Positions 53,292 through 61,820 are shown, counted from the first letter of the stretch. The stretch is 64,000 nucleotides of DNA from Niabella yanshanensis (GCF_034424215.1 NZ_CP139960.1:4092001-4156000), one strand, 5' to 3'. Notes: generated by a model from the sequence alone, not told the origin. Translations and numbers: made by a program.

Positions 53292-54197
53292 TTATTCGGG
53301 CAGCACTAATTGATAAGGTTTACCGCCCTTTATAGTTAAAGAATTGCCGCGCAACCAGGGATTCAGTGTTTTTAATACTTTATAGGTAGTACCGTTACTA
53401 CGTGCAAAATTTACCAGGTTAGGTATATTTTGACTAATATTTATCGTTCTTGTTTTAAGATTTGTATAACGGTAGCCGCCTGTTATATCATAGCCCAGCT
53501 CATCTGCATTGGAAAGTAAATGTTTAAAGGTAAGAATGCGAAAAATATAGCGGTTGGTTTCTTCAGGCAACACGAGGTCGTAATAATTATTGGAGCTTTG
53601 TTGGGTTGCCCTTTGATTGTAACCTCCCATGCCACAATTATAGGAGGCGGCAGCAGCTGTCCAGTTGCCGAATTTATTATATGCCTGCTTTAAATATTTG
53701 CAGGCCGCTTCAGTTGACTTAATTACATGGTAACGCTCATCCACCGTCCCGCTGACCTCCAGATTGTAACCGGGGGCAGTACCGGCCATAAACTGCCAGA
53801 AGCCCGTTGCGCCCACCTTTGAAATAAGATTTTGCAGGTTGCTTTCCGCCACACATAAATATTTAAAATCATCGGGAACATTGTTGGCCTTAAGTATCGG
53901 CTCTATCTGCGGAAAGAAACGTTCGGCCAGCTTAATAATATATATCACATTTTGTGGTTGAAAGTAATTGTAGGTAAGCTCTCTGTCCAGCTGCTCTTTT
54001 ATTTCCCAACGATCCAGTGGAACTTCTTCACCTGCAAAGCTCATGTTTTCCGGCAGCGCGGGGGCTTTGTATAGTCCCGGGACAGCTATTTTCTCAATTC
54101 TTTCGGGTTTACCTTTAAAGCCCAGCATGCTCATTACAGTGAAGCAAACACCAACACCTGCAAAGAACGCCAGGCAGGTAATAGCAACTTTTTTCAT
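53292..54197 (-). CDS. Lytic transglycosylase domain protein (SLT/MltD-like)
   Basis: A 301-residue exported protein. An N-terminal signal or anchor (AITCLAFFAGVGVCFTVMSML) precedes an SLT domain at about residues 90-230: the catalytic Glu is in YLCVAESNLQN, followed by GATGFWQFMAGTAPGYNL and AAASYNCGMGGYNQRA. It cleaves peptidoglycan to anhydro-muropeptides. The C-terminal end (about 255-301, VNFARSNGTTYKVLKTLNPWLRG, in part) resembles a short LysM-like repeat that could bind the wall. Confidence 0.88.
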   Translation of the reverse strand: MKKVAITCLAFFAGVGVCFTVMSMLGFKGKPERIEKIAVPGLYKAPALPENMSFAGEEVPLDRWEIKEQLDRELTYNYFQPQNVIYIIKLAERFFPQIEPILKANNVPDDFKYLCVAESNLQNLISKVGATGFWQFMAGTAPGYNLEVSGTVDERYHVIKSTEAACKYLKQAYNKFGNWTAAAASYNCGMGGYNQRATQQSSNNYYDLVLPEETNRYIFRILTFKHLLSNADELGYDITGGYRYTNLKTRTINISQNIPNLVNFARSNGTTYKVLKTLNPWLRGNSLTIKGGKPYQLVLPE

Positions 54198-54415
54198 TAG
54201 TTTATATTAAAAAATGATTAGGTGATCAGGGACGGCCGCTCCGGATACTCCTCTTTTCAAACCTTTTATAAAATTTTTAATCCTGAAATTACACCAAATC
54301 GGGATGAAAAATTTCATCAAAGGTTCCCTGTCTGCCAACAGGCAGGCTTCTGACCAATAAATAAAAGTTTTACAGAAGAAATATAAACATTCGCAAAGAA
54401 TATGCCCTTCTGGTA

Positions 54416-54958
54416 CTATTGTATAGCTTTTTCTATTTGCTTTACATGTCTTTCGTTGTGGTAGATCACTACTCTTAATGTGTCTCCCAGCTTCAGCCTA
54501 ATCAGGGAGGAAATGCTGATAGAAGTTTTTATAGTACTGAGATTGACGTTCCGGCATTGTTGCAGTAAATCCAGCATGGTTTGCAACTGAAGAATAAAAG
54601 TGTTGATTACTGCCCGGTCTACATTGCTATTCAAAGGATTCATTGCCGCGAATGTTTTCATCTTATTCAGCTTTTCCTTCGGCAACATGCTGTTAGCAAA
54701 GTAGTTGCCCAGCCACCCGCTTTTAAATACAGGTGCAGCATTCGTCCTGGTTTCCATGATGCGTTTGCTGATTTCAGGTAAATAGAAATTACCATACCGG
54801 TTTAAATGCTCGATGCACTCCAATGCACTCCAGCTGGTTACACTGGCTTTTTGTGTCAACGCCTGATCAGGCAACGATTGTAATTGTTGAATATAAAAAA
54901 GATGCTGGTTGGTTAAGTCTGTCAATTCATTTAATAATTGATGCGATGCTATTTTCAT
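54416..54958 (-). CDS. DinB family protein
   Basis: A 180-residue member of the DinB/YfiT four-helix superfamily. The N-terminal helix with SVTSWSALECIEHLNRYGNFY carries the first metal-ligand-type His, and the closing VVIYHNERHVKQIEKAI gives the HxxxH pair. Members are putative metal-dependent thiol transferases or hydrolases. The frame could begin at 55006, but that would overlap the Crp-like gene; the ATG at 54958 follows a CATCTTTG -7-like box (54963-54970, minus strand) by only 4 nt, so the mRNA may be almost leaderless. Confidence 0.83.
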   Translation of the reverse strand: MKIASHQLLNELTDLTNQHLFYIQQLQSLPDQALTQKASVTSWSALECIEHLNRYGNFYLPEISKRIMETRTNAAPVFKSGWLGNYFANSMLPKEKLNKMKTFAAMNPLNSNVDRAVINTFILQLQTMLDLLQQCRNVNLSTIKTSISISSLIRLKLGDTLRVVIYHNERHVKQIEKAIQ

Positions 54959-55002
54959 GCTGCAAAGATGAAACCGGCCGGTTGGAAAAATATTGACAGA
55001 TG

Positions 55003-55542
55003 TCAACGTTTTTTCAATCGGGATAATGTTTCGGGGCTCATACGCAGGTAAGCCGCGATATACTTATTCGCTACCTCCTGAAATAGCTGCGGACTTCTTT
55101 TGAATACCCGCTCATAGCGTTCGCGCGGCGATTGTATCAGCAAATCCTTTTCGCGCTCTATCTGCTGAACTACCAGGTTCTCCAGCATTTTTGTCCATAA
55201 TACGGCGCCCTTTTCATTTTGCTCTATAAATCGGGCAAAAGATTTTTTGGTTACAGTTTTCACCCGGCATTTTTTAATAGCCTGGATATAAAATTCAGAA
55301 GGACGTTCTGTTAAAAATGAATCCAGCGACACAATAATATTGCCCTTATAGCCAAACCGGACGATACGTTCCTCTTCGCCATCTACAATAAAGGCATATA
55401 CACTGCCTTGTTCTATATAGTAAATATTAGTATCCGTAGAGCCTGCTTTCTTAAGGAAATCGCCTCTTTCCAGAAAAATGGTCTTTTCGAATAAACCGTT
55501 GGCATCCAATAATGCTGCTATATTGGCGGGAGAAAGTGACAT
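55003..55542 (-). CDS. Crp/Fnr family transcriptional regulator
   Basis: A 179-residue regulator with an N-terminal cyclic-nucleotide-binding-like beta roll (about 15-115, IFLERGDFLKKAGSTDTNIYYIEQG in part, SEFYIQAIKK) and a C-terminal helix-turn-helix (QEVANKYIAAYLRMSPETLSRLKKR in part). The glycines and arginine that bind cAMP in CRP are not conserved, so the ligand is unknown. This short type is common in Bacteroidota. It stands 44 nt upstream of the DinB gene on the same strand and diverges from the Bax-inhibitor-like gene. Confidence 0.88.
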   Translation of the reverse strand: MSLSPANIAALLDANGLFEKTIFLERGDFLKKAGSTDTNIYYIEQGSVYAFIVDGEEERIVRFGYKGNIIVSLDSFLTERPSEFYIQAIKKCRVKTVTKKSFARFIEQNEKGAVLWTKMLENLVVQQIEREKDLLIQSPRERYERVFKRSPQLFQEVANKYIAAYLRMSPETLSRLKKR

Positions 55543-55616
55543 CAGGCAACCTTTTAATAATTACTCTATTGTTGAATGAAATGTATTTTCTAATTTCACC
55601 AGCAAAATACTAATTT

Positions 55617-56309
55617 ATGAATGAAGATATAATGCTGGTATCAGAGGCCAGTGATGTAGAAAGAGCCGTTTTTTACAAAAAAACCTATCTGCATGTAGCA
55701 ATGGCTATTCTATCCTTTATAGTTGTTGAAGGTTTTCTGTTAAGAGCGGTGCCCGAAGAACTTATTTTACAAATGATATCCGGTAAGTTTATCTGGCTGT
55801 TTATTATCGGGCTGTTTTGGTTGGGTAGCATGCTGGCCGATAAGCTTGCTTTTTCTGTGAGCCGGAATACGCAATACCTCGGCCTGGGGTTGTTTGTGTT
55901 GCTGGAAGCTATCATCTTCCTTCCGATTCTCTATATCGCATTGGTAATGACCGATAGCGGCGCTATAGTTCAACAGGCAGCTGTAATTACCCTGTTTATG
56001 TTTGGCGGGCTTACCGCGGTGGTTTTTATGACCAAAAAGGATTTCTCATTTTTAAGGTCAGCACTGGTAATTGGTGGTTTCGTGGCTTTAGGATTAATCG
56101 TTGCCGGCGCTATTTTCGGTTTTAACCTCGGTCTGTGGTTCTCTGTTGCAATGGTGGCGCTGGCTGCAGGGAGTATTTTGTACCAAACCAGCGAGATCAA
56201 AAATAAATATGCTACCGGTCAATATGTAGGCGCCGCTTTACAGCTTTTTTCTTCGGTAATGCTGCTGTTTTGGTATATTTTGAGGATTTTAATGTCCAGA
56301 AGAGACTAA
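55617..56309 (+). CDS. Bax inhibitor-1/YccA family membrane protein
   Basis: A 230-residue protein with seven predicted membrane helices. YKKTYLHVAMAILSFIVVEG at the start and FGGLTAVVFMTKKDFSFLRSAL in the middle (each in part) match the BAX-inhibitor-like family, whose acidic half-channel residues are usually near the last helices; here the corresponding segment is LYQTSEIKNKYATGQYVGAALQLF. Relatives act as pH-sensitive calcium leak channels. It stands alone before typA. Confidence 0.8.
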   Translation: MNEDIMLVSEASDVERAVFYKKTYLHVAMAILSFIVVEGFLLRAVPEELILQMISGKFIWLFIIGLFWLGSMLADKLAFSVSRNTQYLGLGLFVLLEAIIFLPILYIALVMTDSGAIVQQAAVITLFMFGGLTAVVFMTKKDFSFLRSALVIGGFVALGLIVAGAIFGFNLGLWFSVAMVALAAGSILYQTSEIKNKYATGQYVGAALQLFSSVMLLFWYILRILMSRRD

Positions 56310-56329
56310 TCGCTCATTTTAATACAATG

Positions 56330-56361
56330 AGGCCCTGTTAGTTATACTGGCGGGGCTTTAT
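56330..56361 (+). terminator. Weak terminator after the Bax-inhibitor-like gene
   Basis: GCCCTG pairs with CGGGGC (one G-U pair), followed by TTTATC. It begins 20 nt after the stop. Confidence 0.5.
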
Positions 56362-56421
56362 CATTTAAAGTTATCTGTATATTAATACTAGCCTGTTTTA
56401 GGTTTAGCTGATTAAAAGCCA

Positions 56422-56429
56422 TACCTTTG
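56422..56429 (+). promoter_or_regulatory. -7 box of the typA promoter
   Basis: TACCTTTG, a perfect TAnnTTTG, about 67 nt before the typA ATG. Confidence 0.55.
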
Positions 56430-56496
56430 CGGTTTTTTTGAGGGAGGTCTGTTTTTTCAATAGTTCTTAAAAACCTCCATATTTCAACCCCAAGGC

Positions 56497-58305
56497 ATGA
56501 ATTTAAGAAACATAGCTATTATAGCACACGTAGACCACGGTAAAACTACCCTGGTAGATAAAATATTACACGCTACCAAGGTGTTCCGCGATAACCAGGA
56601 CACGGGCGAGCTGATCATGGATAGCAACGACCTGGAACGCGAGCGTGGTATTACTATTTTTAGTAAGAACGCGGCTGTAACTTACAATGATATAAAAATC
56701 AATGTGATAGATACCCCAGGTCACGCCGATTTCGGCGGTGAGGTAGAGCGGGTGTTGAAAATGGCTGATGGTGTAATTCTTTTAGTGGATGCCTTTGAGG
56801 GACCCATGCCGCAAACACGTTTCGTACTGCAGAAAGCTTTAGCCCTTGGGTTAAAACCCATTGTAGTAATTAATAAGGTTGATAAACCGAACTGTCGTCC
56901 TGATGAAGTACATGATGCGGTGTTCGACCTGTTTTTCCACCTGGATGCTACAGAAGAGCAGCTGGATTTCCCTACCTACTACGGCTCGGGTAAAAACGGT
57001 TGGTTCAACGACTCTTTAACGGAGATCGACAATATCAATCCTTTACTGGACGGTATTATTAAACATGTGCCGCCGCCACATATTCACCACGGAACACTGC
57101 AAATGCAGATCACTTCCCTCGATTATTCTTCTTTCCTGGGACGTATCGCTATCGGTAAAGTAGGTCGCGGTACTATCAAAGAAAACCAGCAGGTAGCATT
57201 AGTACAGGCTGATGGATCGATCAGGAAAACCCGTGTAAAAGAGTTGTACGTGTTTGAAGGGATGGGTAAGAAAAAAGTAGCGGAAGTGCATGCAGGTGAT
57301 CTTTGCGCGGTGGTGGGCATCGAAGATTTCAATATCGGCGATACTATTGCAGACGTTGAAAACCCCGAAGCATTACCTGTTATAAGCGTTGATGAGCCAA
57401 CCATGAACATGTTGTTTGGTATCAATAACTCTCCTTTTTATGGTAAAGACGGTAAGTTCGTTACCAGTCGTCACCTGCGCGACCGGTTAACCAAGGAAAT
57501 GGAGAAAAACCTGGCATTACGCGTTGAAGAAAGCGAAGGTGGTGAGAGCTTCCTGGTGTATGGCCGTGGTATTCTCCACTTAGGTGTGTTGATCGAAACC
57601 ATGCGTCGTGAAGGATATGAGTTAACCGTGGGTCAGCCGCAGGTATTGGTAAAAACAATCGACGGTAAAAAATACGAACCATACGAGACCTTGGTGGTGG
57701 ATGTACCCGAGGAGTTTGCAAGCAAAGTAATCGACCTGGTTACACGCCGTAAAGGTGAAATGCTGATCATGGAAACCAAAGGGGAAATGCAGCACCTGGA
57801 ATTTGATATTCCTTCACGTGGTTTGATTGGTTTACGTACACAAATGCTGACAGCCACCACGGGTGAAGCTGTAATGGCGCACCGCTTTAACGACTATCAA
57901 CCATGGAAAGGAACAATTCCTGGAAGAAATAACGGTGTATTGATCTCTAAGAACCAGGGCAAAACTACCGGCTATTCTATTGATAAATTACAGGACCGGG
58001 GCACTTTCTTTGTAGATCCGGGTGAAGAAGTTTATGCTGGTCAGATCCTGGCGGAAAACATTAAGCCGGGTGACCTGATCGTTAATGCTACAGAGGAGAA
58101 GAAACTAACCAACCACCGTGCAAGCGGTAGCGATGATGCTACCCGTATTGCTCCCAAAACATTATTGACCCTGGAAGAGTGTATGGAGTATATCCAGCAT
58201 GATGAGTGTATTGAGGTTACACCCAACTTTATCCGTATGCGTAAAGTAATACTGGATGAGATCGAGCGTAACAGGCAGGCTAAGAAGATGGCTGCTGAAG
58301 CATAA
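56497..58305 (+). CDS. typA: Ribosome-associated GTPase TypA/BipA
   Basis: A 602-residue translational GTPase related to EF-G that helps assemble 50S subunits, mainly under stress or at low temperature. The G1 motif is AHVDHGKTTL, G2 contains RERGITIFSKN, G3 is DTPGHADFGGE, and G4 is VINKVDKP. The C-terminal domain unique to BipA is recognisable (RGLIGLRTQMLTATTGEA in part, TEEKKLTNHRASGSDD). Length is normal. It has its own promoter and a strong terminator. Confidence 0.97.
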   Translation: MNLRNIAIIAHVDHGKTTLVDKILHATKVFRDNQDTGELIMDSNDLERERGITIFSKNAAVTYNDIKINVIDTPGHADFGGEVERVLKMADGVILLVDAFEGPMPQTRFVLQKALALGLKPIVVINKVDKPNCRPDEVHDAVFDLFFHLDATEEQLDFPTYYGSGKNGWFNDSLTEIDNINPLLDGIIKHVPPPHIHHGTLQMQITSLDYSSFLGRIAIGKVGRGTIKENQQVALVQADGSIRKTRVKELYVFEGMGKKKVAEVHAGDLCAVVGIEDFNIGDTIADVENPEALPVISVDEPTMNMLFGINNSPFYGKDGKFVTSRHLRDRLTKEMEKNLALRVEESEGGESFLVYGRGILHLGVLIETMRREGYELTVGQPQVLVKTIDGKKYEPYETLVVDVPEEFASKVIDLVTRRKGEMLIMETKGEMQHLEFDIPSRGLIGLRTQMLTATTGEAVMAHRFNDYQPWKGTIPGRNNGVLISKNQGKTTGYSIDKLQDRGTFFVDPGEEVYAGQILAENIKPGDLIVNATEEKKLTNHRASGSDDATRIAPKTLLTLEECMEYIQHDECIEVTPNFIRMRKVILDEIERNRQAKKMAAEA

Positions 58306-58332
58306 TATTATCATTCAAATGTTTATAAGGGA

Positions 58333-58360
58333 AATCCCGGCTAATGCCGGGATTTTTTTA
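58333..58360 (+). terminator. Strong terminator after typA
   Basis: AATCCCGGC pairs with GCCGGGATT across a 4-nt loop and is followed by a T-run. Confidence 0.9.
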
Positions 58361-58372
58361 TCTTTAAAATGA

Positions 58373-58449
58373 AAATTCCGTCAGTATAGTGACTTAATTA
58401 TTGTAAATTCCGTCAGTATAATGACGAAATTAATGTAAATTCCGTCAGT
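58373..58449. repeat. Three direct repeats with an exact 32-bp period, operator-like
   Basis: AAATTCCGTCAGT occurs at 58373-58385, 58405-58417 and 58437-58449. In the first two copies it runs on into a small palindrome, GTCA-GTATAG-TGAC and GTCA-GTATAA-TGAC. The period of 32 bp is about three helical turns, so bound proteins would line up on one face. The third copy ends just before the -7 box of the following ATPase gene. Confidence 0.85.
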
Positions 58450-58454
58450 TTGCT

Positions 58455-58462
58455 TATCTTTG
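58455..58462 (+). promoter_or_regulatory. -7 box of the DUF4143 ATPase gene
   Basis: TATCTTTG, a perfect TAnnTTTG, ends 4 nt before the ATG at 58467. Transcription should begin at or next to the start codon, giving a leaderless or nearly leaderless mRNA under the repeats. Confidence 0.65.
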
Positions 58463-58466
58463 GGTT

Positions 58467-59594
58467 ATGCTGCAACGAGCCCTGTTTAATAAAATACTGT
58501 CAGACTGTGCCAGGCAGAAAGTCTCACTGCTGGTAGGCGCCAGGCGCGTTGGGAAAACAGAGTTGCTGTTAAAAATAAAAGAACACTTTTCGGGCGATTG
58601 CCTTTGGCTGAACGGGGAAGATGAGGATACTGAGCTTATTTTAAAGGAAAGAACAGTTGCCAATTACCGGCGGCTTTTAATGAGCAAAAAACTGCTGATC
58701 ATTGATGAAGCACAATATATACCGGATATAGGGAGGAAGGTGAAGTTAATGATCGACGAAATAAAGCCCCTGCACATCATCATTACAGGTTCGAGCAGCT
58801 TTGATCTTCAGCAAACAGCCGGGGAACCGCTGGTGGGGCGTACTATAACCAATATCATGTACCCGGTGGCTCAAATGGAGTTGAGTGCAACAGAAAATGC
58901 GTTACAAACCCAACAAAACCTGGCAGATCGCCTGATTTTTGGCAGCTATCCTGAAGTCCTGGGGATGTCATCCATTCCGGAAAAGCAGCAATACCTCAGG
59001 GAGCTGGTGAATACTTACCTGCTAAAAGATATATTAGCTTTTGAAGATATCCGGAACCCGCAAAAAATGAAAGACCTGCTAATGCTGCTGGCCTTCCAGA
59101 TTGGCAAGGATGTATCCCTGGAAGAGTTAGGAAGAGATCTGGGAATGAGTAAAAATACGGTGGAGCGTTATCTTGATCTGTTAAGCAAAGTGTTTGTTAT
59201 TTACAAGCGGGGTGGGTATAGCAGAAATCTTCGTAAGGAGATTGTGAAAAGTAACCGCTGGTATTTTGCAGACAATGGGGTACGCAATGCACTTTCGAAC
59301 AATTTTAGTTTATTGCCATTGCGGCAGGACGTTGGTTTGCTCTGGGAAAATTATATTTTAAGTGAGCGAACGAAATATAACAGCTATCAATCGCGGATCG
59401 TGAATAGTTATTATTGGAGAACTTATGATCAGCAGGAGATAGATTTAATTGAGGAGGAGAATAATGTGATAGAGGCTCTTGAAACAAAATGGAAAGAGAA
59501 GCCGGTTAAAATACCTGCAGCGTTTGCGAAAGCTTATGCGGGCTCCGGTTTCCAGGTTATTCATCAAAATAATTACCTGCCATACATTACATAA
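58467..59594 (+). CDS. AAA family ATPase with DUF4143 C-terminal domain
   Basis: A 375-residue ATPase. Walker A is GARRVGKTE (residues 24-32) and Walker B is LLIIDEAQ with Asp80-Glu81; ITGSSSFDLQ fits the sensor region. A winged-helix-like stretch follows (LGRDLGMSKNTVERYLDLL), and the C-terminus has a nuclease-like arrangement (RTYDQQEIDLIEEE and ALETKWKE, an E-x-D...E-x-K pattern). This group is widespread, but its biological role is not established; ideas include DNA restriction, plasmid or toxin-antitoxin functions. It stands alone behind the 32-bp repeats, which suggests tight autoregulation. Confidence 0.9.
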   Translation: MLQRALFNKILSDCARQKVSLLVGARRVGKTELLLKIKEHFSGDCLWLNGEDEDTELILKERTVANYRRLLMSKKLLIIDEAQYIPDIGRKVKLMIDEIKPLHIIITGSSSFDLQQTAGEPLVGRTITNIMYPVAQMELSATENALQTQQNLADRLIFGSYPEVLGMSSIPEKQQYLRELVNTYLLKDILAFEDIRNPQKMKDLLMLLAFQIGKDVSLEELGRDLGMSKNTVERYLDLLSKVFVIYKRGGYSRNLRKEIVKSNRWYFADNGVRNALSNNFSLLPLRQDVGLLWENYILSERTKYNSYQSRIVNSYYWRTYDQQEIDLIEEENNVIEALETKWKEKPVKIPAAFAKAYAGSGFQVIHQNNYLPYIT

Positions 59595-59613
59595 AGCGTA
59601 ATTTTGCCTCCTG

Positions 59614-59826
59614 ATGAAAAGGATTATTGTAATTTTTATTTTTTTGTTGTCAGGGTTAGGTGTTTTTGCACAATGTTCTATTTGTACCAAAACAGCGCAG
59701 CAGTTGGGTGACGGGCCGGCTCATGGCATGAACAGTGGTATCATTTACCTGGCTTTTATTCCTCTCTTGGTCATTGGTATTGTGGGATATCGTTGGTGGA
59801 AGGGTGAGAAGGCGGCCCGCAAATAA
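59614..59826 (+). CDS. Small membrane protein with a CxxC motif
   Basis: A 70-residue protein with a hydrophobic N-terminal segment that could be a signal peptide (IIVIFIFLLSGLGVFAQ), then CSICTKTAQQLGDGPAHGMNSG, quoted in part as CSICTKTAQQLG, and a second membrane helix (IIYLAFIPLLVIGIVGYRWW) with a short basic tail. If the first segment is cleaved, a CxxC motif faces the periplasm next to a single anchor. I know similar small proteins in Bacteroidota but no function. It begins 19 nt after the ATPase stop and may share its transcript. Confidence 0.75.
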   Translation: MKRIIVIFIFLLSGLGVFAQCSICTKTAQQLGDGPAHGMNSGIIYLAFIPLLVIGIVGYRWWKGEKAARK

Positions 59827-59943
59827 CCAATTCGTGGAATAAAAGATAGCATTAGTCGATTTTTTTAAAGTGGTACAGGAAATAGTTACAAATTGCCCTG
59901 CAATAGATCATCCGTTTTTTAATCACTTTAAAATATTATCCAA

Positions 59944-60558
59944 ATGCTTGAGCAAATCCTGGACCTGGTTAAACAACAAGGTCAACAATCTGTGGTACAA
60001 AACACTGAAGTTCCCAACGAGAGAAATAACGAGGTTATGATGGAAGCTGCCAGCACCATAACCGGTGGCCTCCAAAATATGCTGAGTGGCGGCGGTTTGC
60101 AAAACATTATCTCCATGTTTTCCGGCGACCAGTCCCAGGGACGTAATGGTATACTGGGTAACCCCATTACCAGTATGATGGTAGGGCATCTGGCTAATAA
60201 CCTGATGAAAAAGATGAACCTTAGTCCTGCTGTTGCCAACACGGTGGCTAATAATATTATTCCCGGCGTTCTAAACAGTTTAGTTAGCAATACCCGCAGT
60301 AACGATCCAGCTAATGCCGGATTTAACCTGAATAATTTAATCGGCGAATTAACTGGCGGCAGTAAAGCAGCTCCTCAAACAAATGGTATTGATTTACAAG
60401 GGCTCATAGGGCAATTAGGAGCTGATACCAATGGCGACGGTAAAGTGGACCTGTCAGATATTGCAGGCGCTATTAGCCGGCAGTCGCAAACCCAGCAACA
60501 AGCTCAGCGGCAAGGCGGTGGCGGTATCGCCGACTTAATTCAGGGTTTTTTTAAATAG
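59944..60558 (+). CDS. DUF937-like protein with an EF-hand/dockerin-type calcium loop
   Basis: A 204-residue protein without a signal peptide. It is rich in Gln, Asn and Gly, with helical segments such as NPITSMMVGHLANNLMKKMNL and AVANTVANNIIPGVLNSLV, a pattern seen in DUF937-type proteins. Near the C-terminus is a calcium-binding-type loop, ADTNGDGKVDLSDIAGAI, with the regular Asp/Asn spacing. It ends in IADLIQGFFK. Function unknown. An AT-rich perfect hairpin lies 62 nt downstream. Confidence 0.7.
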   Translation: MLEQILDLVKQQGQQSVVQNTEVPNERNNEVMMEAASTITGGLQNMLSGGGLQNIISMFSGDQSQGRNGILGNPITSMMVGHLANNLMKKMNLSPAVANTVANNIIPGVLNSLVSNTRSNDPANAGFNLNNLIGELTGGSKAAPQTNGIDLQGLIGQLGADTNGDGKVDLSDIAGAISRQSQTQQQAQRQGGGGIADLIQGFFK

Positions 60559-60620
60559 CCTGGTTATTGATGAAATTGGCATAGTTTCTGCTATTATTTA
60601 TATAGCTCTTTATTCACAGA

Positions 60621-60650
60621 AGTAATTTAAAAAGGCTTTTAAATTACTTT
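60621..60650. repeat. Perfect 12-bp inverted repeat
   Basis: AGTAATTTAAAA and TTTTAAATTACT flank a 4-nt loop AGGC. The stem is AT-rich and no T-run follows, so it may be a weak terminator or an RNA-stability element of the gene ending at 60558. Confidence 0.5.
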
Positions 60651-60744
60651 AACAAGTCTCACAAAATAAAAAATTGTCTTGTGCGTTTTTAATGTATAAG
60701 ATTTAAGATAGTCAATTTTCTCATAAGCAGTTAGTTTTGGTTGC

Positions 60745-60776
60745 GACCCCTGTTTCCACAGGGGTCTATTTTTTTG
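60745..60776 (+). terminator. Plus-strand terminator overlapping the vanZ stop codon
   Basis: GACCCCTGT pairs perfectly with ACAGGGGTC across a 4-nt loop, followed by TATTTTTTTG. The T-run is on the plus strand and coincides with the lysine codons and stop of the minus-strand vanZ gene. No gene lies directly upstream on the plus strand. Confidence 0.75.
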
Positions 60777-61149
60777 TAAACACTCTAAGGCTGAAGAGCA
60801 AACCGATGATGGCGCCGGCACTGTCGGCAACCACATCCCAAAGGTCATAATCGCGGTTAGATACCAGGTATTTTTGAGCCAATTCCATCAGGTATCCCAG
60901 TACGATGCCGCCCAGGGTAACCCATATAAAACTACGGGTCAGGTTCCTGCGGTTCTTCTTTAAACTAAGTGCCCAGCACCATAATATTACGAAGAGGGCG
61001 AAAATGCCCAAATGAACCCATTTGTCAAAATGAGGAATACTCAGAAAAGATGATTCGTCCGGAAGGTCAGAACCAGGTATGGAGAGCAGGAAAATAACAA
61101 TGGCCGACCAAAAAAGGGCCGGCCAAAAACTATGCAATAATTTTTTCAA
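60766..61149 (-). CDS. VanZ family membrane protein
   Basis: A 127-residue protein with four predicted membrane helices and the VanZ-like signature IPHFDKWVHLGIFALFVILW, quoted in part as HFDKWVHLGIFA. VanZ relatives are linked to teicoplanin resistance in enterococci, but most members have no tested role. It begins with TTG at 61149, 26 nt after gcvH, and is probably the second gene of a gcvH-vanZ transcript. Its stop codon lies inside an opposing terminator. Confidence 0.82.
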   Translation of the reverse strand: MKKLLHSFWPALFWSAIVIFLLSIPGSDLPDESSFLSIPHFDKWVHLGIFALFVILWCWALSLKKNRRNLTRSFIWVTLGGIVLGYLMELAQKYLVSNRDYDLWDVVADSAGAIIGLLFSLRVFTKK

Positions 61150-61175
61150 AACATTGTTTTTAATAAAGGAGCAGA

Positions 61176-61553
61176 TTATCCCGTCACGGCTTCATAACCT
61201 GCAGCATCCAGCAAGCCATCTACATCGGCAGGATTGTCTACCGTCATTTTTATCATCCATCCCTCACCATAAGGGTCTGTATTTACCAGTTCAGGCGCAT
61301 TACCCAAAGCCGGATTTAACTCATTGATCGTTCCGTCTACGGGCAGGTATAAGTCAGATACTGTTTTAACAGCTTCCACGGTGCCAAAAACTTCGTTTGC
61401 TTTTAGCGCTTTTCCTATTGTTTCTACCTCAACAAAAACAATGTCGCCCAACTCACGCTGCGCAAAGTCTGTAATGCCTATGGTCGCAATATTACCTTCC
61501 AGCTTAATCCATTCGTGGTCTTTGGTGTAGCGCAATGTATCAGGATAACTCAT
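61176..61553 (-). CDS. gcvH: Glycine cleavage system H protein
   Basis: The 125-residue lipoyl carrier moves the aminomethyl group between the P, T and L proteins of glycine cleavage. The lipoylated lysine is Lys63 (GTVEAVKTVSDLYLP), and the HEW motif near the start (YTKDHEWIKLEG) is present. Length is standard. gcvT and gcvP are not nearby. A -7-like CATATTTG lies on the minus strand about 35 nt upstream. Confidence 0.95.
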   Translation of the reverse strand: MSYPDTLRYTKDHEWIKLEGNIATIGITDFAQRELGDIVFVEVETIGKALKANEVFGTVEAVKTVSDLYLPVDGTINELNPALGNAPELVNTDPYGEGWMIKMTVDNPADVDGLLDAAGYEAVTG

Positions 61554-61820
61554 AGCTATTTAATTGTTTAATTTTTGAAATACAAATATGGGTAAAAGCA
61601 TTGAATTTATTTTGAAACTAACACTTTTTTTGTAATCCGGCCTGTTAGTCTGATAAACGGGTTGAATATTTATTTTTTGGCATCTGTAACATTTATACAT
61701 TTTATCCGATTCATAGTGAAAGCAGAATGCTGCCAAACCATTTAAATGTTGTTTCATCACTTTTAACGGGCGTTTTATACCATTTACCGTAAAATGCTTT
61801 GCAACGGATGGGGGTGAGGA

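Noticed and set aside
58373-58449. CRISPR-like look of the three 32-bp-period repeats
   Set aside because: The shared unit is only 13-22 bp, the in-between parts are AT-rich and partly alike, there are just three units, and no cas gene is near. An operator array fits better.
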